Shown: positions 7,833-15,027 of the stretch, piece by piece
Position numbering within the stretch: the first letter of the stretch is position 1
Layout: each line of letters starts with the position of its first letter
Source: UBA1172 sp002457135
GTDB lineage: Bacteria > Pseudomonadota > Alphaproteobacteria > Puniceispirillales > UBA1172
Direction of reading: 5' to 3'
DNA: 21,045 nt
Assembly: GCA_965660935.1 (NCBI GenBank)
Contig: CBFIBR010000029.1
Location: 1-21,045, forward strand
Position numbers and translations under genes: made by a program
The notes under the pieces: model-generated
The model's database searches: none
What the model saw: only the letters and a program-made list of their open reading frames with translations
What the model was told of the DNA's origin: nothing

Positions 7833-7859
7833 GGCCTTAAAAGAGGGTTAATTAAGGTC
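7833..7859 (+). repeat. Inverted repeat downstream of the glycosylase gene
   Basis: GGCCTTAA and TTAAGGTC pair (8 bp, one G-U) over an 11-base loop, starting 10 bases after the stop codon. No U-run follows directly; a T6 run comes later at 7882-7887 after a 3-bp GCC/GGC element. It may help end the transcript, but it also contains the CtrA-like box at 7837-7851, which may be its real meaning. Confidence 0.45.
7837..7851 (+). promoter_or_regulatory. Candidate CtrA binding site (TTAA-N7-TTAA)
   Basis: TTAA at 7837-7840 and TTAA at 7848-7851 are separated by exactly seven bases, the consensus of the alphaproteobacterial cell-cycle regulator CtrA. A third TTAA abuts at 7852-7855. It is centred about 55 bases upstream of the putative -35 box of slt. 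I found no other perfectly spaced pair in the gaps between genes of this window. Confidence 0.5.
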
Positions 7860-7898
7860 AACAAAACCGCCAAAAAGGCTATTTTTTACTCTTCAAGG

Positions 7899-7926
7899 TT
7901 GAATGATTCGCGCGATTCGCTAGACT
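7899..7926 (+). promoter_or_regulatory. Promoter of slt with two GANTC sites in the spacer
   Basis: TTGAAT (7899-7904) and TAGACT (7921-7926) are 16 bases apart. The spacer contains GATTC at 7905-7909 and again at 7914-7918, nine bases apart. GANTC is the target of CcrM, and in Caulobacter the cofactor GcrA acts at sigma-70 promoters carrying methylated GANTC between -35 and -10. Transcription would start about 7933, giving a leader of about 50 bases. Confidence 0.5.
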
Positions 7927-7981
7927 GTTGCGTATTGCCCATGCACCGCTGTGCAGAACACGGGATGGAGAATTAACAATT

Positions 7982-9817
7982 GTGATAATCCTGCGGAAAA
8001 TGCCGTCACTCCTTTTGGCATTATTCATGATGATCATGGCTGGCTCAATGCCGGTTGCATTGGCCGAAACTGTCCCTTTCCAGACCCTGCCCACGGCGCT
8101 CCCCAAACCGCTTGGTGATGCTGACGTTATCCGTTACCAGAAGATTTTCGATCTCCAGCAGGCATCAAAATGGAAAGAGGCGGATCGCCTGATCAAAAGC
8201 CTTGATAATGATCTGTTGATGGGGCGGGTGCTGTCGCAGCGCTATATGCACCCGACGGGCTGGCGTTCCACTTACAAGCAGCTCAAAACCTGGCTCGATA
8301 AATACAATGACCATCCCCATGCCAGCCGGATTTCGTGGCTCGCCAAAAAACGCAAACCGAAAAATGCAGCCTGGCCCAAGCAGCCCAAGAAAGGCTATCT
8401 GAACGGTTATGGCCGTGCCGCCGATGGCAGCTATTACGTCACCATTCCTGCATCCAATAAAGGCAGGGCCTCACCCGCCAAAACACGGTCGATTGCGCGG
8501 GATATCCGCCGCAAGGTCCGTTCAGGCTGGCCAACCGGGGCCAAGGATCTGCTGACCAAGGGCAACCTGCGCTACCTGACCAAGTATGAAGAGGCGGTGT
8601 TGCGGGCTGATATTGCCCATGGCTATTTCATCTATGGCAAGGACAAGTCCGCGATTTCACAGGCCAAGCAGGCGATCGCCCTTGCCGGCAGCAAGGTTCC
8701 GCAAGCCTATTGGACGGCCGGGATCGCGGCATGGCGGCATGGCGATATCCCCTTTGCCATGAATTTCCTGAGGGTGCTGGCTGAAAACAAAACCGCGGCA
8801 TCGGTCTATGTCAGCAGCGCGGCGTTCTGGGCCAGCCGGGGTGCGCTCCGTGCCGGTGAGGCCGAGGACAGTTTCAGGTTCATGGAAATGGCCGCCCGCC
8901 ATCAGGATACCTTTTATGGAACCCTTGCCGCCGAGGCACTCGGCCAGGACATTACCCTTGATTTCAACCTGCCTGATCTGCGCGATGATTACATCAAATG
9001 GCTCAATTCCACGCCGGGGGGCAAGCGCACCTTTGCCCTGCTCCAGGTCGGGGAGACCTATTACGCCAGCCGGGAGCTGCGCTACCTGTGGGAAGAAATG
9101 CCGCTGGATTACCGTATCCAGACCATGACTCTGGCGGCACAGACGCATATGGCCGGTCTTGCCTTTCGGGCATCGGATATCCTCCGCCGGCAACAGGACC
9201 TGCATTTCTATGCCGCGCTTTACCCTGTCCCGGATTTTGAAACCAGCGCACCGCTCAGGGTTGATCAGGCCCTGCTGTTGTCGGTGATGCGGCAGGAATC
9301 CGGTTTTAACCCAAGGGCGAAATCATGGGCCAAGGCCAGCGGGTTGATGCAACTGATGCCGGCAACGGCGGCTTTCATTGCCCGTGATCGCCATTTCCGT
9401 GACACCAAGCGGCATCAGCTGATGATCCCCGAGGTCAATATCCAGCTGGGTGAGGATTACATCCTGCATCTATTGGACGAATCCCCGGTGGAAGGTGATC
9501 TGGTTCGTCTGTTGGCCGCCTATAATGGCGGGCCGGGCAATCTCAGGAAATGGATGGGCAAGGTTGATCACGGCGGTGATACCCTGATGCTGCTCGAATC
9601 CCTGCCATCGCGTGAAACCCGTTTTTACGTCAAGAATGTTCTGACCAATCTCTGGATTTACCGCAAAAGACTGGGCCAGGATGCCTCCATCGTCGGATCG
9701 ATTGCATCGGGCGTTGAGGCGGATTACAACCCTCGCGGCGCCCATGCCGAGGGCTATCCCTGCCAGTTGATGCGGCTTTCCGACCGTTGCCTGGTGGAGG
9801 CGGATAATGACCGGTAA
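7982..9817 (+). CDS. slt: Soluble lytic murein transglycosylase, 611 aa
   Basis: Periplasmic GH23 enzyme that cleaves peptidoglycan between MurNAc and GlcNAc with formation of 1,6-anhydroMurNAc. A signal peptide (ILRK, then a hydrophobic run ending PVALA before E) precedes a long helical superhelix region. The C-terminal SLT domain has the catalytic Glu in RQES (residue 439 from this start), followed by GLMQLMPATA and the AAYNGGPGN motif. I chose GTG 7982: GGAG lies 11 bases upstream and the start fits the signal peptide. TTG 7928 is unlikely because it overlaps the predicted -10 box; ATG 8000 is a possible shorter start. The 3' end overlaps moaB by 11 bases. The promoter carries candidate CtrA and GANTC elements, suggesting cell-cycle control. 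Confidence 0.92.
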   Translation: MIILRKMPSLLLALFMMIMAGSMPVALAETVPFQTLPTALPKPLGDADVIRYQKIFDLQQASKWKEADRLIKSLDNDLLMGRVLSQRYMHPTGWRSTYKQLKTWLDKYNDHPHASRISWLAKKRKPKNAAWPKQPKKGYLNGYGRAADGSYYVTIPASNKGRASPAKTRSIARDIRRKVRSGWPTGAKDLLTKGNLRYLTKYEEAVLRADIAHGYFIYGKDKSAISQAKQAIALAGSKVPQAYWTAGIAAWRHGDIPFAMNFLRVLAENKTAASVYVSSAAFWASRGALRAGEAEDSFRFMEMAARHQDTFYGTLAAEALGQDITLDFNLPDLRDDYIKWLNSTPGGKRTFALLQVGETYYASRELRYLWEEMPLDYRIQTMTLAAQTHMAGLAFRASDILRRQQDLHFYAALYPVPDFETSAPLRVDQALLLSVMRQESGFNPRAKSWAKASGLMQLMPATAAFIARDRHFRDTKRHQLMIPEVNIQLGEDYILHLLDESPVEGDLVRLLAAYNGGPGNLRKWMGKVDHGGDTLMLLESLPSRETRFYVKNVLTNLWIYRKRLGQDASIVGSIASGVEADYNPRGAHAEGYPCQLMRLSDRCLVEADNDR

Positions 9818-10361
9818 ACTCAACGAAGCGATCGAATTTCAGCCCATCGGTATTGCCGTCATGACGATCTCCGATACCCGCAAAAAAGAAAACGACAAAT
9901 CAGGTGATGTGCTGGAACAACGCCTGATTGACGCTGGCCACAAGCTGATCAGCCGCACCATCGTGCGTGACGATATCGTTGAAATCCAGTCGATGGTCAA
10001 AACCTGGTCGGCTGATCCTGAAATCGACTGTATCATCACCACCGGCGGGACCGGCCTGACCGGCCGTGATGTCACGCCGGAGGCAATGCGTGGCCTGTTT
10101 GACAAGGAAATCGAAGGTTTCGGGGAGATGTTTCGCTGGCTCAGCCATGACAAGATCGGCACCTCAGCCTTGCAGAGCAGGGCGATTGCCGGGGTCACGG
10201 CGGGGACTTATGTATTCTCCCTGCCCGGGTCGCCCTCGGCCTGCAAGGATGGCTGGGACATGATCCTCCGGTGGCAGCTCGATATCCGCCATCTGCCCTG
10301 CAATTTCGTTGAAATCATGCCTCGCCTGATGGAAAGCGGCTTCGGTGGCCGTCAATCGTAA
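9807..10361 (+). CDS. moaB: Molybdenum cofactor biosynthesis protein B, 184 aa
   Basis: MogA/MoaB-fold protein of molybdenum cofactor synthesis, expected to adenylylate molybdopterin before metal insertion. It shows the family motifs ISDTR (21-25), TTGGTG (78-83), GRDVTPE (86-92) and the SLPGSP loop near 139-144. Length is normal for bacterial MoaB. The start is well marked: GGAGG at 9796-9800, six bases before ATG, inside the end of slt. It overlaps slt by 11 bases and rnhB by 17, so all three are probably one transcript although their functions are unrelated. Confidence 0.93.
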   Translation: MTGKLNEAIEFQPIGIAVMTISDTRKKENDKSGDVLEQRLIDAGHKLISRTIVRDDIVEIQSMVKTWSADPEIDCIITTGGTGLTGRDVTPEAMRGLFDKEIEGFGEMFRWLSHDKIGTSALQSRAIAGVTAGTYVFSLPGSPSACKDGWDMILRWQLDIRHLPCNFVEIMPRLMESGFGGRQS

Positions 10362-11073
10362 TCTGTCCCGGGGGCCGGATTTCTCCCTTGAAAATGATCT
10401 GCTGAAGGGGACCGGCGATCTCTTTGATCAGGCCGGATGCTGCATCATCGGTGTTGATGAGGCTGGACGCGGGCCATGGGCCGGGCCGGTGACGGCAGGG
10501 GCCGCCTGGATCAACCCCGAAGCCCTCAACATGCTCCCCGCAGGCATCAACGATTCCAAGAAACTGTCGGCATCACGCCGTGCCGAATTGTGGGAGGCGT
10601 TGCAACACCTCGCCGGGGATCCGTCCTGTCTCCAGGTTGCTGTTGCATCGATTGAGGCCAGCGCGATTGACCGTGATGGCCTCCTCCCCGCCACGTTTGA
10701 GGCGATGGAAAACGCCGCCCTTGCGCTCACATCAGGGATGGAGGCATCAGCCCTTCATCTGCTGGTTGACGGTAATCTGAGGCCGCCGTTCCGCAATCTC
10801 GCTGAGGTCAGGCCGATGCAGGCAACCCCGGTGGTGAAGGGGGATCAACGCTCCCTCAGCATCGCGATTGCCGCCATTGCCGCCAAACAGACCCGTGATG
10901 GCATCATGGACCGGCTTGATGATCAATTCCCGGGCTATGGCTGGAAAGACAACAAGGGTTACGGCACCCGCCAGCACGCCGATGCACTGGCGAAACAGGG
11001 GCCGTCGCCATGCCACCGGCTGTCGTTCCGGCCTGTTGCCGCCGTTGCCGCCGCCCATGACCATACCAGATAA
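10345..11073 (+). CDS. rnhB: Ribonuclease HII, 242 aa
   Basis: Cleaves RNA in RNA-DNA hybrids and removes single ribonucleotides misincorporated into DNA. Catalytic acids are visible: D38 and E39 in GVDEAGRGP, D142 in VDGN and D185 in TRDG; the GYGTRQH motif and the HRLSFRP tail are also present. The start is a GTG at 10345, inside the last codons of moaB, with a GGAAAG eight bases upstream. An N-terminal ~30-residue lead before the catalytic fold is slightly longer than in E. coli. It lies directly upstream of ccrM, a neighbourhood I recall from several alphaproteobacteria. Confidence 0.95.
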   Translation: MAVNRNLSRGPDFSLENDLLKGTGDLFDQAGCCIIGVDEAGRGPWAGPVTAGAAWINPEALNMLPAGINDSKKLSASRRAELWEALQHLAGDPSCLQVAVASIEASAIDRDGLLPATFEAMENAALALTSGMEASALHLLVDGNLRPPFRNLAEVRPMQATPVVKGDQRSLSIAIAAIAAKQTRDGIMDRLDDQFPGYGWKDNKGYGTRQHADALAKQGPSPCHRLSFRPVAAVAAAHDHTR

Positions 11074-11136
11074 GCACAGGCTGGAAGGCACGGGACACTA
11101 CATATAGAAATAACATTACCTGCCCCGCATAAGCCA

Positions 11137-11166
11137 TTGACGTTAAATGATTCCCTGATGTTTTAT
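11137..11166 (+). promoter_or_regulatory. Candidate ccrM promoter containing a GANTC site
   Basis: TTGACG (11137-11142) is followed after 18 bases by TTTTAT (11161-11166); TATGAT at 11164-11169 is an alternative -10 with a 21-base spacer. GATTC at 11149-11153 lies within the spacer, and a single TTAA half-site is at 11143-11146. GANTC is the sequence CcrM methylates, so the site could give feedback by methylation state. Confidence 0.45.
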
Positions 11167-11189
11167 GATCGCTCAGGAGGAGAATTTTC

Positions 11190-12311
11190 ATGCCGTCACC
11201 GGGCACCATTGCGATCAGTTCTGTTGAGAACACCGTCATTCAGGGCGATACGATTGAGGTTATGCGCAGGCTCCCCGATGCCTCGGTGGACATGATTTTT
11301 GCTGATCCGCCCTATAACCTGCAACTCAGTGGAGCGGTGCTGACCCGGCCAGATGAAAGCGCGGTTTCGGCCGTCCTCGACAACTGGGACCAGTTTGACA
11401 CTTTTGCCGCCTATGATGCTTTTTCCAACGCCTGGCTGAATGAGGCAAGGCGAGTGCTGAAACCCGATGGCACGATCTGGGTCATCGGCTCCTATCACAA
11501 TATCTACCGTGTTGGCACCATGCTCCAGAACACCGGGTTCTGGATGCTCAATGATATCATCTGGCGCAAGACCAACCCGATGCCGAATTTCCGTGGCCGC
11601 CGGTTTACCAATGCCCATGAAATCCTGCTCTGGGCCGCGAACCACAGCAAATCCCGTTACACGTTCAATTACGAATCCATGAAAGCGCTCAACGATGATG
11701 TCCAGATGCGGTCGGACTGGACGCTGCCGATCTGCAATGGCGGTGAGCGCATCAAGGTTGAAGGCAACAAGGCGCATCCGACCCAAAAACCCGAGGCCTT
11801 GCTGGCAAGGGTGCTGATTGCCGCCAGCAACCCCGGTGATCTGATCCTCGATCCATTCTTTGGGTCCGGTACCACTGGCGCGGTTGCCCGCAAACTGCAT
11901 CGCCGCTTTATCGGGATTGAGCGCGAAGCAAACTATATCAGGATCGCCCGTGAGAGGATTGCCAACACAACCCCGCTGGATGATGAAAACCTGCTGGCCA
12001 TGCCATCCAAGCGTGATCAGCTCAAGGTTCCCTTTGGCACGCTGATTGAGGGGGGCATGATCAAGGCTGGCGAAACCCTGGTCTGCCCGCGCCGCCAGTT
12101 CCGCGCCCGGGTTCGTGCTGATGGCAGCCTGATCCATGATGATACCGGCGGGTTGCCGCTCAACGGTTCAATCCACAGTCTCGGCGCAAAGTTGCAGGGT
12201 CGACAGACCTGCAATGGATGGGCGTTCTGGCATCTTGAACGCGGCAAGACGGTTATCCCGATTGAGGATTTAAGGGCTGAAATGCGCGTTCGCATGGGCC
12301 AACCAGAGTAA
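11190..12311 (+). CDS. ccrM: Cell-cycle DNA adenine methyltransferase CcrM (GANTC), 373 aa
   Basis: Beta-class N6-adenine methyltransferase that methylates GANTC, orphan (no nuclease nearby) and usually cell-cycle regulated in alphaproteobacteria. The order is typical of the class: catalytic DPPY at 39-42 first, then the AdoMet motif LDPFFGSGTT at 220-229. From about 275 a C-terminal RAMA-type domain follows (FGTLIEGGMIKAGETL, the SLGAKLQGRQTCNGWAFW region), as in Caulobacter CcrM (358 aa). The start is strongly supported: AGGAGG at 11175-11180, nine bases before ATG. It has its own 116-base upstream gap after rnhB. The stop at 12309 is the first of several in-frame TAA codons created by tandem repeats. 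Specificity for GANTC is inferred from the family. Confidence 0.95.
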   Translation: MPSPGTIAISSVENTVIQGDTIEVMRRLPDASVDMIFADPPYNLQLSGAVLTRPDESAVSAVLDNWDQFDTFAAYDAFSNAWLNEARRVLKPDGTIWVIGSYHNIYRVGTMLQNTGFWMLNDIIWRKTNPMPNFRGRRFTNAHEILLWAANHSKSRYTFNYESMKALNDDVQMRSDWTLPICNGGERIKVEGNKAHPTQKPEALLARVLIAASNPGDLILDPFFGSGTTGAVARKLHRRFIGIEREANYIRIARERIANTTPLDDENLLAMPSKRDQLKVPFGTLIEGGMIKAGETLVCPRRQFRARVRADGSLIHDDTGGLPLNGSIHSLGAKLQGRQTCNGWAFWHLERGKTVIPIEDLRAEMRVRMGQPE

Positions 12312-12353
12312 CCAGGGCCGGGATAATCAGGGCCGGGATAACCAGGGCCGGAT
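12309..12353. repeat. Tandem repeat, 15-base unit, three copies
   Basis: The unit TAAYCAGGGCCGGGA occurs at 12309-12323 and 12324-12338, with a slightly degenerate third copy at 12339-12353. It begins with the ccrM stop codon. Because the unit is a multiple of three, TAA recurs in the ccrM frame at 12324 and 12339. Confidence 0.9.
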
Positions 12354-12386
12354 TTATCGCCTGAATTATCGTCTTAATTATCGTCG
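12351..12386. repeat. Tandem repeat, 12-base unit, three copies
   Basis: GATTTATCGCCT (12351-12362), GAATTATCGTCT (12363-12374) and TAATTATCGTCG (12375-12386) are diverged copies of one 12-base unit, abutting the 15-base repeat. The third copy supplies the stop (TAA, plus 12378-12380 read on minus) and the last two codons of the converging MFS gene, and a fourth TAA in the ccrM frame at 12375. Confidence 0.75.
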
Positions 12387-13610
12387 GGGCAACAGCACCA
12401 ACCCCAGTGCCATCAGCACAATCACCACCGTCATGCCAACGCGGTCACTATCGGTGATCGTGACCAGCAGCCCGTAAAAGAACGGCCCCAGAAAGGCTGT
12501 GGCCTTGCCGGTCAGCATCATGAACCCGAAAACACGGCTTTCGGTGCCATCCGGGGCCAGCCGCGCAACCATGCTGCGTGATGAAGCCTGCAAGGGACCA
12601 ACGAACAGCCCCAGCAGGCTGCCGACAACCCAGAACATGGGTGGGGATTGCGCGATGATTGCCGCCCCGCCAAGCAGGATCATCAGTATCAACGCCCAGC
12701 GGATTGTCATCAGGCTGCCGAGATGATCATCAGCCTTGCCCCCCACCAGCGCACCGATCCCGGCGGTGATATTGAGGATGATCGCAAAGATCAGCACATC
12801 GGTCTGACTGAACCCATGCACCCTTGCCGCGAAAATACCGCCCATGGCAAAGAGCGTGACCAGCGCATCCGCAAACAGCATGCGGGCCAGCAGAAAGCGA
12901 AGCAGCCCGGGGGTTGAGCGGACAGCACCCCAGCCCTGCTTCAGCCCGGTGAGGAAAGGTTTTGAGGTTCGCGGGCCTTCACGGATGAGCAGGAAAAACG
13001 GCACCGCGAAGAGCGCAAACCATAACCCGGCCAGTGGCATGGTGATCCTGATATGTTCGAGTGTTGCCGGATCAAGCCCAAATGGCGGGGTTTCGGGCAG
13101 AACAAAAACCGCCAGCATCAGCACCAGGCAGATGATGGCACCAAAATACCCCATCCCCCAGGCCACGCCTGAAACCCTGCCAATGACTGACCTTTCGGCC
13201 AGTTGCGGAAGCAGGGCGTTATAGGCAACAAAGGACAACTCACTGGCGACAATGACAATCGCCGAGACAATGAGGGCCAGCAGCGCGGCATCAACATCAG
13301 GCGTTACCCACCAGAGGGCCGATGCCGCAAGGGAGGCAATCAGCGTCAACATCAGCATAATGGTTTTGCGGGAGGCGAAATGGTCCGCCACCACCCCCAG
13401 AAGCGGGGCCAGAAACGCGATGATGAGGGCCGCCGCGGCATTCATCCAGGCCCATGCCGCCGAACCCCCGTCGGGCATGACCGAGGTGGCGAAATAGACC
13501 GGGAAAATGAAGGTGGCATGCAGCGCGGGCAGGGGTGAAGAGGCCCAGTCATAGAGGCCAAATTTCACACCGGTGCGGAGTGGGTTTTCTGATCGTTCCA
13601 TGGGCGGCAT
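12378..13610 (-). CDS. MFS transporter, UMF1-type, 410 aa
   Basis: Inner-membrane protein of about 12 hydrophobic segments belonging to the major facilitator superfamily. Family features are the N-terminal GLYDWASSPLPA motif, the GVVADHFASRKT loop between segments 2 and 3, the AYNALLPQLAERSVIGRVSG stretch (UMF1/Atg22-like group), and the SRSMVARLAPDGTESRVFGF loop in the second half. Substrate cannot be read from the sequence. The start is uncertain between ATG 13610 and ATG 13601, neither with a good ribosome site. It converges on ccrM with only tandem repeats between them, and diverges from the sugar transferase gene. Confidence 0.88.
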   Translation of the reverse strand: MPPMERSENPLRTGVKFGLYDWASSPLPALHATFIFPVYFATSVMPDGGSAAWAWMNAAAALIIAFLAPLLGVVADHFASRKTIMLMLTLIASLAASALWWVTPDVDAALLALIVSAIVIVASELSFVAYNALLPQLAERSVIGRVSGVAWGMGYFGAIICLVLMLAVFVLPETPPFGLDPATLEHIRITMPLAGLWFALFAVPFFLLIREGPRTSKPFLTGLKQGWGAVRSTPGLLRFLLARMLFADALVTLFAMGGIFAARVHGFSQTDVLIFAIILNITAGIGALVGGKADDHLGSLMTIRWALILMILLGGAAIIAQSPPMFWVVGSLLGLFVGPLQASSRSMVARLAPDGTESRVFGFMMLTGKATAFLGPFFYGLLVTITDSDRVGMTVVIVLMALGLVLLPRR

Positions 13611-13659
13611 CGTCTGGTATCCAGTGTTGAAACGGCCGCCGCCCTCAATGGGGAGACGT

Positions 13660-13679
13660 TCTTTTCATTATGGAAAAGA
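13660..13679. promoter_or_regulatory. Inverted repeat TCTTTTC-N6-GAAAAGA, possible operator
   Basis: A perfect 7-base inverted repeat with a 6-base centre lies in the divergent gap between the MFS and sugar transferase genes. A second perfect palindrome, GGTATACC, follows at 13684-13691 and contains the only -10-like TATACC (13686-13691) for the sugar transferase. The geometry suits a dimeric regulator near the -35 region. No regulator gene is adjacent, so this is inference. Confidence 0.35.
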
Positions 13680-13706
13680 TGATGGTATACCTTTGGCATA
13701 GCGTCA

Positions 13707-13724
13707 AGCGGGGCGATCCCCGCT
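13707..13724 (+). promoter_or_regulatory. Leader hairpin of the sugar transferase gene
   Basis: AGCGGGG and CCCCGCT form a perfect 7-bp stem over the tetraloop CGAT, ending eight bases before the GGAG ribosome site (13733-13736). It lies downstream of the putative -10, so it would be in the mRNA leader. No U-run follows. Confidence 0.45.
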
Positions 13725-13742
13725 AAGATTATGGAGTTCAGG

Positions 13743-15023
13743 ATGGCCGAAAGCGCGATCCGGCATGAAGTTTACCGCCAAAACACATTGAGGGGCGCAG
13801 GCCTGAGGGGCGTTCTCGCCGCTTCTGCCCTGATCATGATGATCATCAGCATGGTGCTTTCGGGCTGGGCATTGCAGGGTCAATGGCTGGTTGATCTGCC
13901 GATGACCATTTACGTCTCGGGACTTTTTCTGACCATCGGTTTTTCCATATCGCTGTTTGCCCTGCTCAGGCTTTCCCGGATTTCAGTCTGGAACATGACC
14001 AATCAGGTGCTGCCTGTCTGGTTTACCATCAGCGTCATTTCAATGCTGATGATGCTTGGCCTGCGACTGTCCTATTCCACGGTTTTTCTGGTGATCAACT
14101 GGACATCGGCTTTCATTCTGCTGATGGCGTTTGGTTACATGATCCGCCGGTTTTCGGTGATCCGTGCCGGGGTGCTGGAGGGCATCAATCTGCCTGACGG
14201 GGGCCAATCCCGGCAGGATTACCTGATCCGGCCAGGTGAGACCCTGCCCCTGCCGCTGGATGCCGTGGTGGCGACCCCTCAGCAAATGGAAGATGAACGC
14301 TTTATTGCGTTGTTGACGGACATGGCCATCAACAAGATCCCGGTCATTCCCGATCATGTTTTCATGGAGGCAATCACCGGCCGGATGGACCTGAAACGCA
14401 CCGATGCCAGCACCCTGATGCAGCTGGTTCCGTGGCGACGTTATGCGCTGCTGAAACGCCTTGGTGATATTGCCATGGCCTCCATCGGGATTGTCGTGTT
14501 GTCGCCGGTGATGCTGCTGCTGTATGGCCTGATCCGGCTGGAAAGCCCTGGCAACCCTATCTTTGTCCAGAAACGTGTTGGTGCGGGCGGCGGCGAATTT
14601 ACGATGTATAAATTCCGCTCGATGGTAGCCAGTGCTGAAGGTGACGGGGCGAAATTCGCCAGTCAAAATGACAACAGGATCACCCGCCTTGGTGCCATCA
14701 TGCGCAAGACCCGGCTCGATGAGCTGCCACAACTCTTTAACGTGCTGGCGGGTTCCATGAGCATGATCGGCCCGCGCCCTGAACAGAAAGCCCTGGTTGA
14801 TGATCTGGCGGCGGCTATCCCGCTCTACCGGTTTCGTCATGTGATCAGGCCCGGCATCACCGGCTGGGCGCAGGTCATGCAGGGTTACGCCGATGACGTT
14901 GCCTCAACGGATGTCAAACTGTCCTATGATCTTTTCTATATCAAGAACCTGTCGCTGATGATGGACTTCGTGATCTTTTTCAAGACGCTGAAGACCATCA
15001 TCACCGGGTTCGGGTCACGCTAG
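13743..15023 (+). CDS. Polyprenyl-phosphate sugar-1-phosphate transferase, 426 aa
   Basis: Initiating enzyme of exopolysaccharide or glycan synthesis: it moves a sugar phosphate from a nucleotide sugar to undecaprenyl phosphate at the inner membrane. Four hydrophobic segments (about 25-43, 55-75, 93-110, 115-133) and a short linker domain precede the bacterial sugar transferase (PF02397) domain from about 232. That domain has the re-entrant helix after KRLGDIAMA, the YKFRSM motif, the catalytic DELPQL (D326, E327), SMIGPRP and RPGITGWAQV. The same catalytic domain is found in WbaP, WcaJ and PglC, so it could feed a capsule or the lipid-linked glycan used by the oligosaccharyltransferase at 178-2331. 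I chose ATG 13743 because GGAG lies six bases upstream; ATG 13731 has no ribosome site. Sugar specificity cannot be read. Confidence 0.92.
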   Translation: MAESAIRHEVYRQNTLRGAGLRGVLAASALIMMIISMVLSGWALQGQWLVDLPMTIYVSGLFLTIGFSISLFALLRLSRISVWNMTNQVLPVWFTISVISMLMMLGLRLSYSTVFLVINWTSAFILLMAFGYMIRRFSVIRAGVLEGINLPDGGQSRQDYLIRPGETLPLPLDAVVATPQQMEDERFIALLTDMAINKIPVIPDHVFMEAITGRMDLKRTDASTLMQLVPWRRYALLKRLGDIAMASIGIVVLSPVMLLLYGLIRLESPGNPIFVQKRVGAGGGEFTMYKFRSMVASAEGDGAKFASQNDNRITRLGAIMRKTRLDELPQLFNVLAGSMSMIGPRPEQKALVDDLAAAIPLYRFRHVIRPGITGWAQVMQGYADDVASTDVKLSYDLFYIKNLSLMMDFVIFFKTLKTIITGFGSR

Positions 15024-15027
15024 ACCG

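Noticed and set aside
7928..7981. TTG start giving an 18-residue longer lytic transglycosylase
   Set aside because: The TTG overlaps the predicted -10 region and has no ribosome site, and the signal peptide fits the GTG at 7982.
11143..11157. CtrA site in the ccrM promoter
   Set aside because: Only one TTAA half-site exists; seven bases downstream the sequence is CCTG, not TTAA.
11196..12137. Long open frame (313 codons) antisense to ccrM
   Set aside because: It fully overlaps a certain gene and shows no recognisable domain. Codon bias of the moderately GC-rich sense strand explains it.
14040..14840. Open frame of 266 codons antisense to the sugar transferase gene
   Set aside because: The translation is rich in His/Gln/Arg with no domain, as expected of a shadow frame.
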